Origin: CAYSPT01 sp964432985
Lineage (GTDB): Bacteria; Muiribacteriota; CAYSPT01
Reading direction: 5' to 3'
DNA length: 18,202 nt
Assembly (NCBI GenBank): GCA_964432985.1
Contig: CAYSPT010000086.1
Coordinates: forward strand, 1 to 18,202
Shown here: positions 6,854 to 13,325 of the stretch, piece after piece
How the letters are laid out: each line of letters begins with the position of its first letter
Numbering within the stretch: position 1 is the first letter of the stretch
Position numbers and translations under genes: made by a program
Notes under the pieces: model-generated
Databases searched by the model: none
What the model saw: the letters and a program-made list of their open reading frames with translations, nothing else
Told to the model about the DNA's origin: nothing

Positions 6854-8908
6854 CTAAGGCGAATCGGGGGAAGGATCAGCATCAGCTTGTTGATTATTGT
6901 CAGGCACCAATGAATTGAAAAAATTGGCTATCCCTTGAATAACCGGCGAATTCTCAATAGCATCATCCAGTCCGCTTCCGAGGTTTCCTACGAGATTTTC
7001 AGTGGCGGTGCTGTAAGTGTTATACGTAATTGGAGCAGTAGCAACTCCTGCCCCGCCGGGCATGAGTAAGCTGGCTCCAGTAGCGGTAAGTCCGACAAAT
7101 TGGCCGATAGGTCCCGCCAGTGATTCGAAGAAACCCGGCGGTTCTTCCGCCGGCGGTGTGGAGCTGTCTTCTGGAACGGGGCAATAATTAAGGTTGTTGG
7201 GATCCCAATTCTCTATCCCCAGCGTGCCTCCCGGAATGGGACCGGTATAGTTACCCGGGATGATACCGGTGGGAGAATCAGCCGGATCTAGTCCGGTTTG
7301 ACCGGCGTTGCTGCCGGAAAGCACTCCATTCATTGAGGCTGGCATGGTTCCCGTGGTGGCAATCTGCTCCTGGGCTGCATCAGCCTGTTCGGGTGTGATC
7401 GCTCCATTGGCCAGCAGCTGGTCTACCAGCTGGGCTGCTTCTGCCTGGGAAACCTGCGGTTGTGCAGAAGCTATAGCTACCGGCGGTGCTATAGTGTTGG
7501 GAACGTCGACGGGAGCCAGCTGAATAATATTGTCTGGAATACTGACGATACCGTTTTGCATCGGAAGCGTCATGGGAGACATAGTGCTAGCCCAGTCCGG
7601 AGGCGCCTGGCGTCTGTCGGCACCGGCACCGATAATACCGGCAATATTGTCAGTGCTTCCCAGCATATAACCACCGCGGTCTATGTTTATCGGATAACGG
7701 TCGCCACCTTCGTCCTGATCGGCTTCCGGCTGAAATCCAGTTAAGTCTTCAATAGTGACATCTCGATCAAAGGGTGGTGCGGCAGTCATGGTATTGACTT
7801 CATTGTTGATAGTTTCGATCGATTTGAAGATGGTGTTCAGGTTGCTGAACAGGGAGCCTATTACATCCTCTCCGTCGTTGTTCATCCATTGCGCCCGGGT
7901 GGGAACGGTTACATCGACTCGTGCTGATTCTTCATCCCCGGTTTCTGCATTGACCGTTCCTACGTTATATTCCACCCGGGTCTGGCTTACCTCTGGCAGT
8001 ATCTCACGCGGTGTCAGGTCCTGGAGCATGTTGACTCCGAACATGCCGTTTCTCCCCGTGGGAGAGCCGACCAGGATCTGTTCTGTTTCTTCTACCGAGA
8101 GCGGCGGTCTGTCACTCACCGGAATCAGACGGAGTTTGTCGCGCCTGATGACTTTTCTCAACAGGTCATTTTCATAAACGTCCTCGTTGGTATTGCCGGA
8201 GGACGAGGCCGTGGAAGTTGAACCCGATGATGAGTTGCTCCGGTAGTTTTCCTTTTTATTCACTTCTTTTTTTGAAACCACCTGGATAATCTTTTCCCGT
8301 ACGACCTGTTTGCTGAGATCGAGTTTTTCAATTGACGTTTCCCCGGCATCTTCGTCCGCTAGGTCTCGTGACGTTATTTCATGGCGCTGAGTTGATTTCA
8401 TGTCGATGATGGTGCCCGCGGGATCACTGTGGTCATAAAGTGGTCCAACATCCATCCCTTTCACCGTCAAGCAGATTTTCTGGTAGTACAACCTGACGGT
8501 GTTGCCGAAGAAACCCTTGGAATACACATCGATGTGTGAGAGGCGCGGCGGGGCGCTGTTATCAGGAACATCTTTAATATAAACAATAAACTTGAATTTT
8601 TCGGTCTCGTCCTGGCTTAATTTGAGATCCTTCTCGATTTCTACCTCGTGCTTTACCTTCCACTCGTTTTTCCATCCCGTCCCCCAGTCTCCGTTCCAGG
8701 AGAGAGTATTGATTATAGACAAGATGGCGTTGTGTCCGGCTTCTGAGATATACGTGGCCATGATCCGCTCTTTGGCGATGTTGGTGTGCTTGTACTGGGT
8801 TCTTGATGTCATCGTCGACCCGATGACGAGCACCGCCAGGAGCATAACCACGATCAGGACAATAGGCATAGCCATACCGCGTTTCCGAGAGGAAATGGGG
8901 AGTATCAT
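6854..8908 (-). CDS. Long PilX/GspK-like minor pilin
   Basis: The start is ATG 8908, with GGAGG 8 bases upstream; a TTG five codons earlier overlaps that ribosome site and is rejected. The product is 684 residues. It opens with a basic leader, RKRG, then MAMPIVLIVVMLLAVLVIG, the pattern of PilX/GspK proteins: an aliphatic helix, with no Glu at mature +5, as in GspK. The helix is followed by TYISEAGHNAILSII. The family is usually about 200-330 residues; this one continues with a Ser/Thr-rich linker (about 226-245), acidic stretches, and a C-terminal third rich in Pro, Gly and Ala with a hydrophobic segment (SLAGPIGQFVGLTATGASLL). No known domain is recognised in the extension, which may form a tip or adhesive structure. 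It is the first gene after the strong promoter at 8947-8975 and heads the pilin operon. Confidence 0.75.
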   Translation of the reverse strand: MILPISSRKRGMAMPIVLIVVMLLAVLVIGSTMTSRTQYKHTNIAKERIMATYISEAGHNAILSIINTLSWNGDWGTGWKNEWKVKHEVEIEKDLKLSQDETEKFKFIVYIKDVPDNSAPPRLSHIDVYSKGFFGNTVRLYYQKICLTVKGMDVGPLYDHSDPAGTIIDMKSTQRHEITSRDLADEDAGETSIEKLDLSKQVVREKIIQVVSKKEVNKKENYRSNSSSGSTSTASSSGNTNEDVYENDLLRKVIRRDKLRLIPVSDRPPLSVEETEQILVGSPTGRNGMFGVNMLQDLTPREILPEVSQTRVEYNVGTVNAETGDEESARVDVTVPTRAQWMNNDGEDVIGSLFSNLNTIFKSIETINNEVNTMTAAPPFDRDVTIEDLTGFQPEADQDEGGDRYPINIDRGGYMLGSTDNIAGIIGAGADRRQAPPDWASTMSPMTLPMQNGIVSIPDNIIQLAPVDVPNTIAPPVAIASAQPQVSQAEAAQLVDQLLANGAITPEQADAAQEQIATTGTMPASMNGVLSGSNAGQTGLDPADSPTGIIPGNYTGPIPGGTLGIENWDPNNLNYCPVPEDSSTPPAEEPPGFFESLAGPIGQFVGLTATGASLLMPGGAGVATAPITYNTYSTATENLVGNLGSGLDDAIENSPVIQGIANFFNSLVPDNNQQADADPSPDSP

Positions 8909-8946
8909 TAGTAAAACCTCCAATATATCTATACTTTACCATAATA

Positions 8947-8975
8947 ATTGTAGAATTGTTTCATAACTGTGTCAA
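8947..8975 (-). promoter_or_regulatory. Sigma-70 promoter of the pilin operon
   Basis: TTGACA (8975-8970) and TACAAT (8952-8947) are separated by exactly 17 bases, which is near consensus. It lies in an AT-rich stretch, 39 bases before the start codon of the PilX/GspK-like gene, with GGAGG in between. All genes down to the window edge follow in the same direction with gaps of at most 47 bases, so this could drive the whole block. Confidence 0.8.
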
Positions 8976-9052
8976 CTTTAATTATATAAACGAATATATA
9001 CTTTTTAAAGCTAAAAAAAGGGGGAAAAAGAAATATAACTCGACTTAGAATG

Positions 9053-9094
9053 GAAAAGGCCGGGTCCTGAAGTAACTATGTTCAGAACCCGGCC
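9053..9094 (-). terminator. Intrinsic terminator after flaG
   Basis: On the minus strand, arms GGCCGGGTTCTGAA and TTCAGGACCCGGCC (14 pairs, one of them a G-U) enclose a 9-base loop and are followed by TTTTCC. The only imperfect pair is a G-U in minus-strand RNA but a C-A clash in plus-strand RNA, so the element is built for minus-strand transcription. It separates flaG from the pilin operon promoter. Confidence 0.88.
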
Positions 9095-9140
9095 CGTGGT
9101 TTTCTACCGGATGACACAAGCGGAGCGGAGATGAAGGATA

Positions 9141-9156
9141 ACTCTCGTTAGAGAGT
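9141..9156 (-). other. Small hairpin directly after the flaG stop
   Basis: ACTCTC and GAGAGT are perfect complements around a 4-base loop, starting 4 bases after the stop codon. There is no T-run after it, so it is not a terminator by itself; it may protect the mRNA 3' end or slow ribosomes or polymerase before the main terminator. Confidence 0.35.
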
Positions 9157-9160
9157 CCCG

Positions 9161-9535
9161 TTACACCATCTCGTCGAACAGGTTGCCGATGTACTCACGC
9201 ATCCGCGCTACCAGATTAACGAACTCTTCAGACGGGATTTCCCTGATGATTTCTTCAGTTTCCCGGTCAATAACCTTCACGGAAACCATTTCGGCTTGTT
9301 CGTTGACCGCAAAGGCGAGCTTTCGGTTAAAGCTGGTAGCCATGTCCTGCAAGTACACGGAGGCCTGCTTGACTTCCTGCAGGGTGCCCTGTCTTTTGGG
9401 TGCCTCAGATTTCTCGGTACCTTCCGGCACAGGACCCTTGTTATCAGAACGCTCCTTTGATTTGTTGTCCTGGCGCGCCATCGGTTTCTTCGGTGTTACT
9501 GCTTCAACGACTGTCATGACATCTTCGAGTTTCAA
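9161..9535 (-). CDS. flaG: FlaG-family flagellar protein
   Basis: This 124-residue protein starts at TTG 9535, with AAGGAGG 8 bases upstream. The first 55 residues are charged and probably disordered. Residues about 60-124 match FlaG: NRKLAFAVNEQAEMVSVKVIDRETEEI is the typical beta hairpin, then IREIPSEEFVNLVARMREYIGNLFD. FlaG proteins are cytoplasmic or filament-associated and influence flagellar filament length; the exact biochemical role is not settled. flaG normally lies next to flagellin, fliD or fliS, but none is present here, so it is an orphan. It is transcribed alone, behind a structured leader with its own promoter and internal terminator, and is closed by a strong terminator. A conditional read-through of the leader would set its expression. 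Confidence 0.85.
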   Translation of the reverse strand: MKLEDVMTVVEAVTPKKPMARQDNKSKERSDNKGPVPEGTEKSEAPKRQGTLQEVKQASVYLQDMATSFNRKLAFAVNEQAEMVSVKVIDRETEEIIREIPSEEFVNLVARMREYIGNLFDEMV

Positions 9536-9598
9536 GCTGACCGCCTCCTTTCTGTTACGACGTTACCCCTTCGTTTCGTGCCGGACGGCCGATGACTG

Positions 9599-9633
9599 AA
9601 AAAGGCCCGTTCTGCCCCCCTGCAGAACCGGCC
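9599..9633 (-). terminator. Intrinsic terminator inside the flaG leader
   Basis: On the minus strand GGCC-G-GTTCTGC and GCAGAAC-G-GGCC pair around a 6-base G-rich loop, with one internal G/G mismatch, and are followed by TTTTT. It sits about 64 bases before the flaG start codon and about 85 bases after the probable transcription start. It either ends a small RNA or acts as an attenuator for flaG. Confidence 0.82.
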
Positions 9634-9716
9634 TGAAACATCGTTATTACTGGCAGCTCCGTCTGCCTGCACAGTCCCATCCCTGGTCCTGCCTGGGTAC
9701 AGTTACCCTAGCACTC
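9599..9716 (-). ncRNA. Structured leader or small RNA upstream of flaG
   Basis: The probable RNA starts near 9716, after the promoter at 9723-9751, and ends at the terminator. It holds two simple hairpins: GGGTA/TACCC with a 4-base loop, and GGCAG/CTGCC with loop ACGGAG. GCAGGACC (9692-9685) can pair over 8 positions with GGTTCTGC (9629-9622), the left arm of the terminator, which would be an antiterminator. I cannot match it to a riboswitch class I know (it lacks the conserved GEMM and c-di-GMP-II cores), to SRP RNA or to tRNA. There is no obvious open reading frame with a ribosome site inside. Riboswitch, protein-responsive leader and independent small RNA all remain open. Confidence 0.5.
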
Positions 9717-9722
9717 ACTTAA

Positions 9723-9751
9723 AGACTATCCTGTAATACAATAATTGTCAA
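9723..9751 (-). promoter_or_regulatory. Sigma-70-like promoter of the flaG leader
   Basis: A perfect TTGACA (9751-9746) is followed after 17 bases by TAGTCT (9728-9723), which keeps the key first T, A and last T of the -10 box. No sigma-28 motif is visible before flaG, which is notable for a late flagellar gene. The promoter lies just inside the right edge of the 47-bp gap-flanking repeat (9756). Confidence 0.6.
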
Positions 9752-9755
9752 CCCT

Positions 9756-9802
9756 CTTTCTACACTTACAGAGTCGAGGGCGGTTACGGTGACACTGAAC
9801 GA
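9756..9802. repeat. 47-bp direct repeat, left copy flanking the gap
   Basis: These 47 bases are identical to 9903-9949 and end exactly where the run of N begins. The repeat begins with ctttctacac and ends with gacactgaacga. The flush placement on both sides suggests two contigs sharing an unmerged end overlap. Confidence 0.95.
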
Positions 9803-9902
9803 NNNNNNNNNNNNNNNNNNNNNNNNNNNNNNNNNNNNNNNNNNNNNNNNNNNNNNNNNNNNNNNNNNNNNNNNNNNNNNNNNNNNNNNNNNNNNNNNNN
9901 NN
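9803..9902. other. Assembly gap (100 N)
   Basis: Exactly 100 undetermined bases, the conventional scaffold gap of unknown length. Because the flanks are the same 47 bp, the true gap may be negative (the copies are one sequence) or may hide a tandem array. No gene can be called across it. Confidence 0.99.
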
Positions 9903-9949
9903 CTTTCTACACTTACAGAGTCGAGGGCGGTTACGGTGACACTGAACGA
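9903..9949. repeat. 47-bp direct repeat, right copy flanking the gap
   Basis: Identical to 9756-9802 and beginning at the first base after the N run. Beyond it lies the mscS terminator. Confidence 0.95.
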
Positions 9950-9957
9950 GAAGCTTC

Positions 9958-9992
9958 GAAAGTAAAGGCGCAGCGGTAAAGCACGCTGCGCC
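9958..9992 (-). terminator. Intrinsic terminator after mscS
   Basis: GGCGCAGCG and CGCTGCGCC are perfect 9-bp arms around an 8-base loop, followed on the minus strand by TTTACTTTC. It lies about 42 bases after the stop of the MscS gene. Confidence 0.88.
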
Positions 9993-10033
9993 GTTCAAAG
10001 CCTTAAATTCTTATAAAGCACGTAGGAATACTG

Positions 10034-10849
10034 TTACTCCTTAAAAAGGTGTACGTCGGTCTGCGGGAAGGGAATCGAGATTTTATTGTTGTCGAACTCG
10101 ATTTTTACCTTCTCATGCATGTCGAAGTAAACACCCCAATAGTCGGCGCCATTGACCCAGGTGCGGACTGCGAAGTTCACGGAGCTGTCGGCAAGTTCCG
10201 AAACTACGATCATGGGTGCCGGGTCCTTGAGAATCCGGCTGTCTTCCTCGATTATGGCGTTCATCACTTTTCTGGCTGCGGCTATGTCGTCTCCGTAACC
10301 GATGCCGAAGGTCATGTCTACCCGCCTGGTCGGTTCGGTGGAATAATTGATGATACTGCCGTTTGAGAGCGGGCCGTTGGGAATGATGACGGTTTTGTTG
10401 TCCGGAGTCTTGAGTATGGTGTTGAAGACCTGAATTTCCTTGACCACACCGCTGTGGCCCTGGGCTTCAATAAAATCGCCGACCTTGTAGGGGCGGAATA
10501 TCAGTATCAATACGCCACCGGCGAAGTTGCCCAGGCTGCCCTGCAGGGCCAGACCCACAGCCAGCCCGGCGGCACCCAGCACGGCGATGAACGAGGTCAT
10601 TTGCACACCGACCATTGAGGCCACTGAAATGACCAGCAGTATCTTGAGCATAACACCGATCAGACTGGTGAGAAACGGGCGGAGTGACTCGTCAAGTTCG
10701 CCTTTTTCCATGGCCCGCAGAACTATACGTACAATAATCTTGATAACCCAGAGGCCGATGATCAGGGTCAGAATAGCCAGCAGAAGCCTGGGACCATACC
10801 CCAGAAGCAGTTCATAGGCTTTCTGAATGAGTTCCTGGTAATTCGGCAT
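10034..10849 (-). CDS. mscS: Small-conductance mechanosensitive channel (MscS family)
   Basis: The protein is 271 residues, close to E. coli MscS (286). Helices lie at about 19-46, 60-82 and 86-115. The third is the pore helix, with the Ala/Gly packing pattern and the conserved QGSLGNFAGGVLI at 103-115. The beta domain has FRPYKVGDFIEAQGHSGVVKEIQVFNTILKTPDNKTVIIPN, the family signature, and the alpha/beta C-terminus ends in PFPQTDVHLF. MscS opens under membrane tension and releases solutes on osmotic downshock; it forms a heptamer in the inner membrane. The ATG at 10849 follows AAGGAAGGTG. It has its own terminator and a 178-base upstream gap, so it is probably monocistronic and not functionally tied to either neighbour. 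Confidence 0.95.
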   Translation of the reverse strand: MPNYQELIQKAYELLLGYGPRLLLAILTLIIGLWVIKIIVRIVLRAMEKGELDESLRPFLTSLIGVMLKILLVISVASMVGVQMTSFIAVLGAAGLAVGLALQGSLGNFAGGVLILIFRPYKVGDFIEAQGHSGVVKEIQVFNTILKTPDNKTVIIPNGPLSNGSIINYSTEPTRRVDMTFGIGYGDDIAAARKVMNAIIEEDSRILKDPAPMIVVSELADSSVNFAVRTWVNGADYWGVYFDMHEKVKIEFDNNKISIPFPQTDVHLFKE

Positions 10850-10972
10850 AACAGGTTCACCTTCCTTTCAAAGAAAGTAATAGTAGTGATTTCAATAGTA
10901 ATACAGTATCCAGGGATTTCATCTGCACTGTCGCATGGCAGTACTGCGCCGTCGGCACTATCCCCGGGCGCG

Positions 10973-10978
10973 ATTATA
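10973..10978 (-). promoter_or_regulatory. Possible -10 box for mscS
   Basis: A perfect TATAAT stands in the 178-base gap between the GH130 and mscS genes. No good -35 is at the usual distance; TTGCAT lies only 14 bases upstream. Transcription from here would give a leader of about 120 bases. The gap also holds a 10-bp palindrome (10938-10947, GCAGTACTGC) of unknown role. Confidence 0.3.
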
Positions 10979-11027
10979 CATTAACAACACTTATGCAATC
11001 TAGACAATAAAGATAAATATGTTTGTC

Positions 11028-12053
11028 TCACAAAAATTCCTGGAAGCGGACCGTTCCCCTGGCCAGGTTGAGACACTTGTCTCCGCCTCCGTAGTAGACA
11101 AATAGCTGGCCGCCCTGGAGCAGCACCGCGCCTTCCGGAAACACTACCCAGGGAACGTCCCCCTCCCGTTCATAATCGCATTCCGGCGCCAGTATGGGCT
11201 GCTGGGAGCGGTACAGGACCGTGGCAGGGTCATCAAGGTCGAGCAGTGCTGCTCCACCGCTGTAAATCCGTCTACCGTCGGAATTCACTCCCACTCCATG
11301 GTAGATAAGCAGCCATCCATGGTCGGTTTTAATAGGGGGGCAGCCCCCGCCTATCTTCTCGTTTTCCCAGGGGAACATAGATTCCATCAGTACGTGATGG
11401 CCGTCCCAATCTGTCAGATTGTCGGAGTAGGCCGCCCAGATAGCGGGCTTTTCGGGAAACCGTTCGGGTTCCGGTCCCTGGTCCCAGGGCAGCCACCGGT
11501 CGTAGCGCTTGACCGTGAGCTGGCAGTCATCCCGTCTAATCTCCCCCGTAGTCCAGTTATGCGGACGGTGAAGCATCATGTAACGTCCCCCTATTTTCTC
11601 AGGGAAGATGACACAATCCTTATTGATGGAGATGGCCGGGTTGATAAGCCCGTGCTTTTCATAGCTCAGAAAATCATCGGTGGTGGCCAGGGCGGTAAGA
11701 GGAAATATCTCATTGTTTTCGCCTCTATCCAGGGCCACGTAGGTGACGTACACGGTGCCGCCGATAAGCATGATCCGGGGATCTTCGCATCCCCAGCGCT
11801 CGTAATCGAACTCGGGAAACAGCACCGGTTCGTCGGAAATCCTTTCAAAATGCATCCCGTCGTCGGACACGGCGTATCCGAGCCGTGAAATATATTGTTC
11901 GTACTCGCCAATGGCCCGGTAGAGAATGTGGAACTGCCCGTTGTGGTAAAGGGCGCCGGCGTTGAACACCGCCTGGGACTCCCACCGGTTGTCGGGATTA
12001 GGTTTCAGGATGGGGTTGCCGTGGTATTTTTCAAGACTGATCTCGAGGTGCAT
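11028..12053 (-). CDS. GH130-family glycoside phosphorylase (beta-mannoside type)
   Basis: The start is ATG 12053, nine bases after AGTGAG; a TTG three codons earlier is the alternative. The 341-residue protein is a five-bladed propeller of family GH130: GCEDPRI with the probable catalytic acid Asp91, GGGCPPIKTDHGWLLIYHGVG (about 235-255), VVFPEG, and YYGGGD near the C-terminus. Members split beta-1,4- or beta-1,2-mannosides with inorganic phosphate to give mannose 1-phosphate, in the cytoplasm; a few are hydrolases. The subfamily and linkage cannot be read by eye. No signal peptide is seen, fitting a cytoplasmic enzyme acting on imported oligosaccharide. It is the last gene of the importer operon, 28 bases after the small membrane protein. 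No convincing terminator follows its stop. Confidence 0.85.
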   Translation of the reverse strand: MHLEISLEKYHGNPILKPNPDNRWESQAVFNAGALYHNGQFHILYRAIGEYEQYISRLGYAVSDDGMHFERISDEPVLFPEFDYERWGCEDPRIMLIGGTVYVTYVALDRGENNEIFPLTALATTDDFLSYEKHGLINPAISINKDCVIFPEKIGGRYMMLHRPHNWTTGEIRRDDCQLTVKRYDRWLPWDQGPEPERFPEKPAIWAAYSDNLTDWDGHHVLMESMFPWENEKIGGGCPPIKTDHGWLLIYHGVGVNSDGRRIYSGGAALLDLDDPATVLYRSQQPILAPECDYEREGDVPWVVFPEGAVLLQGGQLFVYYGGGDKCLNLARGTVRFQEFL

Positions 12054-12081
12054 TCCACTCAACTCACTTTCTATTCTTCAT

Positions 12082-12318
12082 TTAGTGTTTAGTAAAGTCT
12101 TCTCCTGATTCTTTTTCTTCTTCAATAACCGGTTTTCCACCGTCGGTCACCCTGATAGCCACACCGGCCAGGACGGCAACGGTAAAGGCAATTCCCAGAG
12201 AGAACACCGAAACCACGAACTCTGGAGAACCATGGTCCTGGATGAACATGACGGGGAAAAGTGATAACAGGAAAATTATGACCGCCAGTTTAAAAAACAG
12301 GGTGAAGTAACTGGTCAT
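12082..12318 (-). CDS. Small two-helix membrane protein, function unknown
   Basis: ATG 12318 overlaps the stop of the upstream ATPase gene (ATGA), so translation is probably coupled; the longer frame up to 12453 lies inside the ATPase gene and is rejected. The product is 78 residues: helices at about 8-26 and 34-56, joined by a short loop (QDHGSPE), and a charged acidic tail (EEEKESGEDFTKH). No family is recognised. Its place between an Opp/Dpp-type ATPase and a glycoside phosphorylase suggests an accessory role in the transporter, but nothing in the sequence proves this. Confidence 0.75.
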   Translation of the reverse strand: MTSYFTLFFKLAVIIFLLSLFPVMFIQDHGSPEFVVSVFSLGIAFTVAVLAGVAIRVTDGGKPVIEEEKESGEDFTKH

Positions 12319-13325
12319 TTTTTCCAGGCCGGTACGTTTTCTTTGTGGTGACAGGCGACCAGGCGGTCGCGATACCTGCCGCAGGATTCCAATGGCGGTA
12401 CTTCCTCCGCACATAGTCCGTCGGCATGGGGGCAGCGCGGGTGAAATACGCATCCGCTCGGTGGGTTGCTGGCGCTGGGCATATCAAAGGATTTCAACGG
12501 CAGTTTCACCTGTTTCTTGGCTTCGTACGGATCTGATGGCGGTATGGCGGTCAGCAGCGCCTGCAGGTAAGGATGGGCTGGGTTTTTTACGGAATCATCG
12601 ATAATCCCGCTTTCGACGATCCGACCAAGATACATGACAATAATCCGGCCCTGCGGGGCAAAATACCGGGCGGTAGCCAGGTCATGCGTGATATAGAGAA
12701 ACGCGATGTTGTGCTCGCGGTTAAGCTGCTTCATAAGGTCAAGCAGCGACAGCCTCATAGAAGCGTCTACTGCCGAAACCGGCTCGTCGGCCACGATCAT
12801 CCTGGGCTTGAGAATGGTGGTGCGGGCAATGGACACCCGCTGCCGCTGGCCGCCTGAGAGCTGAAACGGGTATTTATCGATGAAAAATTCTTCCGGTGTC
12901 AGATCGACGCTGCGCAGAAGTTCTGTCACTTTAGCTCTGGCCTCGCCGTGGGTGCGGACGATCTTGTAGTGATAGAGCGGTGCTGACAGGGTCTGAAAAA
13001 TGGTACGCACCGGGTTGAGACTGGCAAACGAGTCCTGGTGTACTATCTGGACCGAGAACCTGAGATCCTGCGTCCATCTGAAGTCCGGTGACCAGATGTC
13101 CTGCCCCTGGAAAAGAACTTCTCCCCGGGTGGGTTCCTGGACTCCCAGACTAATGCGGCCCACGGTTGATTTGCCGCAGCCCGATTCGCCTACCACGGCG
13201 ATCATATCACCGGGTTTAATTTGCAGGCTGACATTGTAGCCGGCCTGCATGGTCTTTCCCTTGCCTACGGGGAAGAACATGTATATATTCTTGAGTTTGA
13301 CCAGCGGTGCGGCGTTTTCTGTCAC
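12315..13325 (-). CDS. Oligopeptide/oligosaccharide ABC transporter ATPase, DppF/OppF-like
   Basis: The start is GTG 13325, which overlaps the stop of the DppD-like gene (GTGA) and has AAGGAG 8 bases upstream; a longer frame to 13403 lacks support. The 336-residue protein has Walker A GESGCGKST (46-54), signature LSGGQRQR (156-163), Walker B MIVADEPVSAVD with Glu181, and the H-loop THD. The C-terminus has the extra domain of this family with PAHPYLQALLTAIP and cysteines at about 292, 298, 305, 315 and 325; four such cysteines hold a 4Fe-4S cluster in characterised DppD/DppF-type ATPases. It pairs with the DppD-like subunit to power import. Peptide versus sugar specificity is not set by this subunit. 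Confidence 0.93.
   Translation of the reverse strand: MTENAAPLVKLKNIYMFFPVGKGKTMQAGYNVSLQIKPGDMIAVVGESGCGKSTVGRISLGVQEPTRGEVLFQGQDIWSPDFRWTQDLRFSVQIVHQDSFASLNPVRTIFQTLSAPLYHYKIVRTHGEARAKVTELLRSVDLTPEEFFIDKYPFQLSGGQRQRVSIARTTILKPRMIVADEPVSAVDASMRLSLLDLMKQLNREHNIAFLYITHDLATARYFAPQGRIIVMYLGRIVESGIIDDSVKNPAHPYLQALLTAIPPSDPYEAKKQVKLPLKSFDMPSASNPPSGCVFHPRCPHADGLCAEEVPPLESCGRYRDRLVACHHKENVPAWKK

Noticed and set aside
9540..9598. Sigma-54 or sigma-28 promoter directly before flaG
   Set aside because: A GGCACG occurs but without the GC element at the right distance, and no GCCGATAA-like box is present.
9599..9716. SRP RNA, 6S RNA or c-di-GMP-I riboswitch as identity of the leader
   Set aside because: The conserved SRP loop, a long 6S-type rod with central bubble, and the GEMM core sequence are all absent.
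9756..9949. Two direct repeats as a CRISPR array fragment
   Set aside because: The only spacing between the copies is the N run, and both copies abut it exactly. There is no third copy, dyad structure or cas gene.
9726..9998. Minus-strand open frame of 90 codons across the gap, with a repeated short peptide
   Set aside because: It exists only because N codons are read through and the 47-bp copies are 147 bases apart, a multiple of three. It has no ribosome site and overlaps the promoter and terminator.
12319..12453. Longer form of the small membrane protein
   Set aside because: The added residues are an out-of-frame reading of the ATPase gene; ATG 12318 starts right at the helical part and overlaps the upstream stop.
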